The position numbers and the translations under genes were made by a program. Positions 6,990 through 12,151 of a stretch of DNA of 12,151 nucleotides are shown piece after piece (position 1 is the stretch's first letter; each line of letters begins with the position of its first letter). Origin of the DNA: Alphaproteobacteria bacterium. GTDB lineage: Bacteria; Pseudomonadota; Alphaproteobacteria; Rs-D84. The stretch covers positions 1 through 12,151 of the forward strand of contig JAGCOQ010000032.1 of the NCBI GenBank assembly GCA_017642625.1. The letters are read 5' to 3'. The notes beneath the pieces were generated by a model. It was given only the letters and a program-made list of their open reading frames with translations, did not search any database and was not told the DNA's origin.

Positions 6990-7649
6990 TTACAACAACT
7001 TGTCTTCGGCGTTTTCGCGACCAACATACGCCTTTAAATCATTATACATCTGGCGCAGGTCAGCCGGCTGGGAATATTCGGCATCCGCATTTTTAATACG
7101 GATTGTTTCCAAACTTATTTGTGCCTGTTTTTTCAGGATTTGTGTCAGGTGGGTTGCAAACGCCTTGGCATCTTCGGATTCAGCGGCACCTTGCAACAAC
7201 AGACCACGATTTGGACGCGGCGACAAAAACGCATAGTCTGAAATAGATGGGTCAGGTGATACCAGTGCGAACCCAGAAACCTCTGGCCGACGCATCATTG
7301 CCTGAAGCACATACCAAGCCCCAAGTTCGTGTCCCGCCAACCAAATCTTGTCGCTGTCTTCGTTTTTATTCTGAATCCAGTCAATAACCGTCGCTATATC
7401 CAGCATGTTTTCAGTCGTTGTTCCCAACGAACCGTCTGAATCATTAACACCGCGATAATTGAAACGGACGACCGAAAAGCCAATGTCCATAAACGCGCGA
7501 AACATTGCATACGACACACGATCGTTCATATGATGCTTTTGACGCGGGTTCCCCGACAACACAACCGCCAACGGCGCCGCCGGTGTTTCAGACTTGTGAT
7601 ATACGGCGTGTAATTTTCCCGCTTCACCAGTAATTATAATGTCAACCAT
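6990..7649 (-). CDS. Alpha/beta-hydrolase-fold protein (COG2945-like) lacking the catalytic serine
   Basis: This is the first gene of the minus-strand operon, with 219 residues. The fold and subfamily show in MNDRVSYAMFRAFMDIGFSV (41-60), VRFNYRGVNDSDG (61-73) and the helix-strand run ENMLDIATVIDWI (80-92), which match COG2945-type hydrolases. The nucleophile elbow, usually GFSFG, reads GHELG (106-110), so Glu108 stands where serine is required. The His of the usual ADHFF motif is replaced in NADAEYS (187-193), and the Asp-bearing GEKD motif reads GAAESED (154-160). The family's HPHP start of the oxyanion region is GNPRQK (33-38). The fold is therefore kept while the triad is not. It may be a pseudoenzyme with a binding or structural role. 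The ATG at 7649 has AAAAGG about 9 bases upstream. It is cytoplasmic; no signal sequence is seen. Confidence 0.82.
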   Translation of the reverse strand: MVDIIITGEAGKLHAVYHKSETPAAPLAVVLSGNPRQKHHMNDRVSYAMFRAFMDIGFSVVRFNYRGVNDSDGSLGTTTENMLDIATVIDWIQNKNEDSDKIWLAGHELGAWYVLQAMMRRPEVSGFALVSPDPSISDYAFLSPRPNRGLLLQGAAESEDAKAFATHLTQILKKQAQISLETIRIKNADAEYSQPADLRQMYNDLKAYVGRENAEDKLL

Positions 7650-7687
7650 CTTTGATTTACCTTTTCCTTGGAATCAATCTTGACTAA

Positions 7688-7717
7688 TTTATAGAACAAA
7701 GCAAACACAATTTTCAA
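7688..7717 (-). promoter_or_regulatory. Promoter of the hydrolase-ruvB-tol operon
   Basis: On the minus strand, TTGAAA (7712-7717) and TATAAA (7688-7693) are 18 bases apart. Transcription would begin near 7681, about 31 bases before the ATG at 7649. It is the only good minus-strand promoter I see before the eight-gene operon. Confidence 0.65.
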
Positions 7718-7737
7718 TAAAAATATTTTTTGCTTTG
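7697..7737. repeat. Perfect 9-bp inverted repeat in the divergent promoter region
   Basis: CAAAGCAAA (7697-7705) and its exact reverse complement TTTGCTTTG (7729-7737) are separated by 23 A+T-rich bases. The left arm lies in the spacer of the minus-strand promoter, and the right arm overlaps the -35 of the plus-strand promoter. The placement suits a shared operator or a looped pair of half-sites. Confidence 0.5.
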
Positions 7738-7764
7738 ACATAAGTGCCACGATTGTTCTAAGAT
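7735..7764 (+). promoter_or_regulatory. Promoter of the exported-protein gene
   Basis: A consensus TTGACA (7735-7740) and TAAGAT (7759-7764) are 18 bases apart. The start would be near 7771, giving a leader of about 19 bases with AAAAGG (7779-7784) placed 5 bases before the ATG at 7790. Confidence 0.65.
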
Positions 7765-7789
7765 TTATCAGAGAGATAAAAGGTTTGCC

Positions 7790-8710
7790 ATGTCTAAACT
7801 AGGTTTTTTGGCTGTTTTCGCGTTATTCGGCGTGTGTAATGCATACGCAGAAGAGGTCACGACATACGACAGTTTTCAAACAATTTACATTGAAACGCCG
7901 GTTCAATCTTACTATGCGTATCCGGATGACCAGAACTTTATTCCAGAAACCGAGTTTATGCAACGCGCGGACAGCTTGAATTATGACCAAAACATAGTCG
8001 ATGCCCGCGACGCAGAATATGCGGCACATCCGGGTGTTATGTTTGCGGAACGCCCAATGGTGATTTGCCGTAATTTTGGCTGCACCCGCTTGAATGACCG
8101 TATCACGCGGACATTCTTGTTCAACAGTTTGGCAAACATGTTCATGATGAACGCACATTCACGTGTCTATATCTGCGAAGCGGATCCGTTCTCACGCGAT
8201 TGTTTGCAATCTGGTATTTCTTTCCCCGTGCGCAGTGGTGTTGCAAATGCACTGGTTAAGATACCAAAGGCAACCATTTCCCAAGTTAATGTTTCCACTG
8301 GGCTTTCCAAAGCAACCGTCGGTATGACATATGAATTGTTGGTAAATGGCGTATCACGCGTGTGCGAACCAACCGTTATGGATATTGTGATTCCTGTTAA
8401 TTCCCAGGCGACATTGTCCAATCGCGAATTCACATGCAATATGACCAGCGACGGATTAAGCAATGTTTCATTGTTGGTAAACATTGACTATATCGATTTG
8501 GACTATGGCATTTTGGGTGGCTATTATTCTTTGGGCATGCAGGGACCAACCACCGGCGGTGGCACAGGTTATGCTTTGTTCAAGACAGAGTTTACAACTG
8601 GTGGTATGAAGTTCCGCGCGGCTGTGAATGATGCCGCCATGGCGGGACCAGGCGACGGAATGCGCGTTATCCAGCCGGGCGAATATGCGGTTGGACCACT
8701 GGCGAAATAA
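7790..8710 (+). CDS. Exported protein of unknown function with six cysteines
   Basis: I do not recognise this 306-residue protein. It begins with a clear Sec signal peptide: basic start MSK, hydrophobic LGFLAVFALFGVC (4-16) and a likely cut after AYA (18-20). Cys16 is not in a good lipobox, so a lipoprotein is unlikely. The mature part starts with a Tyr/Asp/Glu-rich segment (21-65). It has six cysteines, at 93, 98, 129, 138, 192 and 216, an even number that suits disulfides in the periplasm. Residues 150-235 alternate hydrophobic and polar residues, as beta strands do. A glycine-rich turn, GPTTGGGTG (252-260), comes before the last ~45 residues. No second membrane segment is seen. A consensus promoter and ribosome site support strong expression. 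It lies just upstream of a two-component pair, so it may be a target or partner of that sensor. Confidence 0.85.
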   Translation: MSKLGFLAVFALFGVCNAYAEEVTTYDSFQTIYIETPVQSYYAYPDDQNFIPETEFMQRADSLNYDQNIVDARDAEYAAHPGVMFAERPMVICRNFGCTRLNDRITRTFLFNSLANMFMMNAHSRVYICEADPFSRDCLQSGISFPVRSGVANALVKIPKATISQVNVSTGLSKATVGMTYELLVNGVSRVCEPTVMDIVIPVNSQATLSNREFTCNMTSDGLSNVSLLVNIDYIDLDYGILGGYYSLGMQGPTTGGGTGYALFKTEFTTGGMKFRAAVNDAAMAGPGDGMRVIQPGEYAVGPLAK

Positions 8711-8717
8711 TCATGGT

Positions 8718-8746
8718 CGTGTGCGTGGCGCAAATAAACGCACATG
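8718..8746 (+). other. Stem-loop between the exported-protein gene and the response regulator
   Basis: CGTGTGCGT (8718-8726) pairs with ACGCACATG (8738-8746), 9 bp including one G-T pair, around an 11-base loop. No T run follows, so it is not a classical terminator. It could limit read-through or protect the upstream message. Confidence 0.45.
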
Positions 8747-8779
8747 CCGCGCCGTTATAACACACCGGACCATTATAAA

Positions 8780-9415
8780 ATGAATAAAACAGTTCTTGTT
8801 ATTGATGATGATGAAACGCTGAACAAAACCTTGGCGCGCGGTTTGCGTACCGAAGGGTTCAATGCAATTTCTGCGTTCAGTGCCGAAGAGGGCGCCCAAG
8901 TTCTGGCTCGTATTCGTGTTGATGCTATTGTGCTGGATCGTATGATGACCGGCACAGATGGATTAACCTTTCTTCAAGATTTACGCGCGGACGGTGACAC
9001 GACACCGGTCATAATACTTACCGCCATGACCGGCGCAGAAAATGCGATTGCGGGATTGTCGGGTGGGGCAAATGACTATTTGGCGAAACCGTTTCAACTG
9101 CGCGAATTGGTGTTGCGCCTGAATAATATTATAAAGAATACCGATAAACCATTGAATTTGCCGCGGGGGTTGGTTTTCGCTGATGATGAGTTTTTTGTAG
9201 AAAAGGGCGGAAAAACACACCTGTTCGCGCTGTCCGGCGAAGAAAAGAAATTGTTAATGCACCTGACTATGCCGGTCGGCAATATTGTGCCGGCGTCCCC
9301 TATGACTGCAAAACGCTTGCGCGGCAAATTAAATGGTGTATTATCAAACCTAGATATAATTACTGTTCGTGGTCAAGGCTATAAAATCATAGACAACGAC
9401 ACGCACGGAAAATAA
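8780..9415 (+). CDS. OmpR-family response regulator with a shortened DNA-binding domain
   Basis: This is the receiver partner of the kinase that follows. From the ATG at 8780 the product has 211 residues. The receiver domain (1-120) holds acidic Asp10 and Asp11 in VIDDDE, phospho-acceptor Asp53 in VLDRMM, Thr81 and Lys103 in LAKPF. The C-terminal winged helix starts normally (LSGEEKKLLMHL, 151-162) and ends normally (IITVRGQGYKI, 193-203). Between PVGNIV (165-170) and KRLRGKL (178-184) only about 7 residues replace the usual 25-30, so the first helix of the helix-turn-helix seems missing. The frame is continuous. I chose 8780 because receivers normally begin right before the first strand. The ATG at 8744 would add 12 unrelated residues, and neither start has a strong ribosome site. 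The kinase gene begins 16 bases downstream. Confidence 0.9.
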   Translation: MNKTVLVIDDDETLNKTLARGLRTEGFNAISAFSAEEGAQVLARIRVDAIVLDRMMTGTDGLTFLQDLRADGDTTPVIILTAMTGAENAIAGLSGGANDYLAKPFQLRELVLRLNNIIKNTDKPLNLPRGLVFADDEFFVEKGGKTHLFALSGEEKKLLMHLTMPVGNIVPASPMTAKRLRGKLNGVLSNLDIITVRGQGYKIIDNDTHGK

Positions 9416-9431
9416 TAAAAGGGAAAAACAA

Positions 9432-10712
9432 ATGAGATTGATGCCAAGAAGTTTTCTTTCAAGAACAATTTTGATGGTCTTGTTGCCGTTGGTCGTGGCA
9501 CTGGTGATTGTTGCAAATGTGTTCTTTGGAAATCACTGGGAACGCGTCCATGCGACAATGGCACGCACAGTCGCCGGCGAAATCTCGACAATGATGAAGT
9601 TCCTGAACGAAGGCAACATGGATGCGCTGAACACCATGGCGGATAATTTGGGATTTGAAGTTTCCGTAAATGACACCATTCAAACCAATCGGCATGACGA
9701 CAATCACGCGTTGGAAGCGGGACCGTTGTCTAACCAGTTGAAAAAACGTCTTAATCAGCGCGCGGACATCTATATCAATCGCGGCAAGCGCAGTGTAAAG
9801 ATTGATGTTCCGACAAACGACGGCAAAACCGCCACATTTGCGTTGTCTATGTATCGTATTTATTCCACCAGCACAGAAGTTTTCTTGATGTGGGTGATTG
9901 GTTCCATTTTGATTGTAAGCATTTTGGTATCACCATTTATCATTATGCACACCCGCAGTATTCGCCGTATTGCCAAGGCTGCGAACCGTTTTGGTCGCGG
10001 GCTTGATGCGCCAGGGTTTGAACCATCGGGTTCCCGCGAAATCCGCGAAGCCGCCGCCGCAATGATTACCATGAAGGAACGTCTTGACAGGTATAATCGC
10101 ACACGCACAGATATGTTGAACGCGGTCAGCCACGATTTGAAATCGCCATTGGCGCGTATGCGTCTGGCTGTTGAAACAGAAACCGCATCCAAGGGCGAAT
10201 TGTTGCGCGACATTGATCGTATGACTGAAATGGTTAATGGTTATTTGGCGTTTGCGCGTGGCGAAATGCCGGAAATAGAACAGATTACCGAATTGCCGTC
10301 TATGTTGTTGCGCACTGCGCGTGATGCGGCACCGAAAAAGAAAATCCTTACCGATTTTCCGGAAACGCCGGCTCAGTTCTATGCGCGACCGATGGCGTTG
10401 GCACGTGCGTTTGCGAATATTATTGAAAATGCCGCGCGTTATGCTAAAAAGACCATTAAAATAACTGAACGCGATTCCGCCGAACAAATTGAAATCATCA
10501 TAGAAGATGACGGACCGGGCATTCCGGACAATAAAAAGGCTGATGCAATGCGTCCATTTGTGCGTCTGGACAACGCACGCGGTTCCAAGACCGGTGGAAC
10601 AGGGCTGGGGCTGTCAATCGCACAAACCGCGATTGAAAACCATGGTGGTCAAATATTCTTGGAAAACAGTGATTTGGGCGGTCTGCGCGTTCGTGTCGTT
10701 CTGCCGATATAA
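9432..10712 (+). CDS. EnvZ-like membrane sensor histidine kinase
   Basis: The 426-residue product senses a signal at the envelope and phosphorylates the adjacent regulator. Order of parts: helix 1 (about 11-33), a periplasmic region of about 115 residues (34-149), helix 2 (about 150-172), a HAMP linker (173-225), and a dimerisation domain with the H-box AVSHDLKSPLARMRL (231-245), where His234 is the phosphorylated residue. An ATPase domain follows with N-box NIIENAARYA (329-338), G1 EDDGPGIP (358-365) and G2 GGTGLGLS (388-395). The H-box and the compact layout resemble EnvZ. All catalytic motifs are intact. The ribosome site AAAAGGGA (9417-9424) lies 7 bases before the ATG. The periplasmic region has no family I recognise, so the signal is unknown. 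It is co-transcribed with the regulator, and argS starts 17 bases after its stop. Confidence 0.95.
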   Translation: MRLMPRSFLSRTILMVLLPLVVALVIVANVFFGNHWERVHATMARTVAGEISTMMKFLNEGNMDALNTMADNLGFEVSVNDTIQTNRHDDNHALEAGPLSNQLKKRLNQRADIYINRGKRSVKIDVPTNDGKTATFALSMYRIYSTSTEVFLMWVIGSILIVSILVSPFIIMHTRSIRRIAKAANRFGRGLDAPGFEPSGSREIREAAAAMITMKERLDRYNRTRTDMLNAVSHDLKSPLARMRLAVETETASKGELLRDIDRMTEMVNGYLAFARGEMPEIEQITELPSMLLRTARDAAPKKKILTDFPETPAQFYARPMALARAFANIIENAARYAKKTIKITERDSAEQIEIIIEDDGPGIPDNKKADAMRPFVRLDNARGSKTGGTGLGLSIAQTAIENHGGQIFLENSDLGGLRVRVVLPI

Positions 10713-10729
10713 TTGTGGGGTATCTTGAT

Positions 10730-12151
10730 ATGAATCTTTATAAATATGTATCCGAAAAGATAAACGAAAAACTGGGTATGACGGTAAATTTGGAATCGCC
10801 ACGCAATCGCGAATTTGGCGATTTTGCGACAAATGCCGCAATGGTAATGGCGAAAAGCGCGGGCAAAAATCCACGCGAATTGGCGGGCGATATTGCGAAT
10901 CAACTGCGCGAATTGGATTTTGTTGCAGACGCATCTGTGGCGGGGCCGGGGTTTATCAACATTAAATTACGCGACGATTTTATTTGGAAAAACGCCGCCG
11001 CACCGAAACAGATTGCCGCAGAAAAACCAATGGTAATTGACTTGGACTATGGCGCATACAATGTTGCAAAATCTCTACACATTGGGCATTTACGCACATC
11101 TATTGTCGGCGATACTTTTAACCGCGCGGCAAAGTTTATTGGGCATAAAACATTTTCATGGAACCATATTGGCGATTGGGGCAAACCGATGGGGCTGATT
11201 ATTGCGTGGATTGAACGTCTGCACCCAGAATTGCCGTATTTCAGTGATAATTTTGACCCGAACACACCGGTCGATTATGAAATTGACCCTGTGGAATTAA
11301 ACACATATTATCCATCGGCATCAAAATTAGCAAAAGAAGACGCGGATTTCCAAGCACGCGCCCAAGAAATCAAAGCAAAGTTTCAAGATGGGCATGCGGG
11401 CTATTTCGCGCTGTACGAAAAGTTTTTGGCAATATCACTGAACGCCATGAACAATACGGTAAAGCGTTTGAATATTTTGCCGTTTGATTATGATTTGGGT
11501 GAACGCAACGCGGCACAGTATTTGGAAGATGTTGAAAAGATTCTGCGTGCTAAGAACATGATTTACGAAAGCGACGGCGCACTGGTGATAAATGTAAAGC
11601 GCGACGACGACACTGCACCAATGCCACCATATATGTGGCGCGATTCACGTGGGGCGGACACATACGATTCCACAGATTTGGCGGCGGTCTTTTGTCGCAA
11701 GAAAGTCGATAACCCCGACAAAATCATTTACTTTACCGACCTGCGTCAATCGTTGCACTTTGAACAGTTGTTCCGTGCCGCCGATATGTCGGGCATATAT
11801 CCATATGAAAAATTGGAACATATTGGATACGGCACAATAAACGGCGCAGACGGAAAACCATTTAAAACACGTGATGGTAATGCGGCGGGATTGGACGACA
11901 TCTTGGACCTTGCCACTGCGGCTGTGCGGGAACGCGTTGCCGAATCTGGAAAAGACTTGGACGACGAAACAATTAACTCTATTGCACTGGCTGCGGTAAA
12001 GTTTAATGACCTGTTGCATGACGTCCGGTCAGATTATATCTTTGATCCAAAATCCATTACCAGTTTCGAGGGGCGCACCGGTCCATATATTCTTTACACT
12101 GCGGTTCGTCTGAACAGCATTTTAAATAAAGTTCAAAGTTCAAAGTTCAAA
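10730..12151 (+). CDS. argS: Arginyl-tRNA synthetase, first 474 residues (cut by window edge)
   Basis: ArgRS charges tRNA-Arg with arginine. The frame stays open from the ATG at 10730 to the last base. The N-terminal tRNA-binding domain (1 to about 85) includes REFGDFATNAAM (27-38) and GPGFINIKL (72-80). The class I HIGH motif is at 117-120 in NVAKSLHIGHLR (111-122). HIGDWGKPMG and an HPELPYF segment follow, and the KMSKS-equivalent is GKPFKTRDG (375-383). The sequence around HIGH (DYGAYNVAKSLHIGH) and the HPELPYF and GKPFKTR contexts resemble the ArgRS type I associate with Clostridia, not the SANPTGPxHxGH type usual in Alphaproteobacteria. The anticodon-binding domain begins about where the window ends, and the last seven codons lie in a heptamer repeat. 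Only GGGG (10717-10720) serves as a ribosome site, so coupling to the kinase gene is likely. Confidence 0.95.
   Translation, partial: MNLYKYVSEKINEKLGMTVNLESPRNREFGDFATNAAMVMAKSAGKNPRELAGDIANQLRELDFVADASVAGPGFINIKLRDDFIWKNAAAPKQIAAEKPMVIDLDYGAYNVAKSLHIGHLRTSIVGDTFNRAAKFIGHKTFSWNHIGDWGKPMGLIIAWIERLHPELPYFSDNFDPNTPVDYEIDPVELNTYYPSASKLAKEDADFQARAQEIKAKFQDGHAGYFALYEKFLAISLNAMNNTVKRLNILPFDYDLGERNAAQYLEDVEKILRAKNMIYESDGALVINVKRDDDTAPMPPYMWRDSRGADTYDSTDLAAVFCRKKVDNPDKIIYFTDLRQSLHFEQLFRAADMSGIYPYEKLEHIGYGTINGADGKPFKTRDGNAAGLDDILDLATAAVRERVAESGKDLDDETINSIALAAVKFNDLLHDVRSDYIFDPKSITSFEGRTGPYILYTAVRLNSILNKVQSSKFK
12131..12151 (+). repeat. Three tandem copies of GTTCAAA at the window end, inside argS
   Basis: Bases 12131-12151 are three perfect copies of a 7-base unit, encoding VQSSKFK in the argS frame. 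Because 7 is not a multiple of 3, gain or loss of one unit would shift the frame. The repeat may continue beyond the window. Confidence 0.8.

Noticed and set aside
9930..10487. 185-codon minus-strand open frame
   Set aside because: Antisense to the histidine kinase, whose catalytic motifs fix the true frame; composition is that of a shadow frame.
12131..12151. CRISPR-like or insertion-sequence end
   Set aside because: The unit is only 7 bases with no spacers, inverted ends or transposase; it is a simple tandem repeat.

Overview
The window looks like a chromosomal segment of a Gram-negative, probably alphaproteobacterial organism. The signs are a Tol envelope system (ybgC-tolQ-tolR-tolA), a SecA start, a RuvB and an EnvZ/OmpR-style two-component pair. 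Codon use is moderately A+T rich, intergenic gaps are short and many genes overlap by 4 bases, which fits a compact genome such as those of uncultured host-associated Alphaproteobacteria. The lineage is inferred from gene content only.

Layout. Bases 1-812 (minus) hold the first 270 codons of secA behind a good promoter. Reading the other way are a 69-residue protein of unknown role (1014-1223) and the RNase P RNA gene rnpB (about 1267-1592), each with its own promoter; rnpB ends at a strong intrinsic terminator. An A+T-rich GNAT acetyltransferase gene (1683-2195) follows and converges on the end of a long minus-strand operon. That operon runs from 7649 down to 2210: an alpha/beta-hydrolase-like protein, ruvB, an HD-domain phosphohydrolase, ybgC, tolQ, tolR, tolA and a DUF2817 (M14-like) peptidase. 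Most of its junctions overlap or are only a few bases apart, so one transcript is likely. A 139-base divergent region (7650-7789) carries a promoter in each direction and a perfect 9-bp inverted repeat spanning both. To its right, on the plus strand, lie an exported protein of unknown function with six cysteines (7790-8710), an OmpR-family response regulator (8780-9415), its histidine kinase (9432-10712) and argS (10730 to the window end, incomplete).

How the genes fit together. SecA, TolQRA, YbgC and the two-component pair all concern the envelope. RuvB, RNase P and ArgRS are housekeeping. In many proteobacteria ruvCAB sits just upstream of ybgC-tolQRAB-pal. Here the same order survives in reduced form, with no ruvC or ruvA before ruvB and no tolB or pal after tolA.

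Unusual points. Three unrelated components look shortened inside otherwise intact genes: RNase P RNA (P12 reduced, P13/P14 missing), TolQ (146 residues, central cytoplasmic loop almost gone) and the response regulator (winged-helix domain short by about 20 residues). The hydrolase has lost its catalytic serine and histidine. ArgRS resembles the type I associate with Clostridia rather than the usual alphaproteobacterial type. I found no mobile element, CRISPR array, tRNA gene or obvious defence system.
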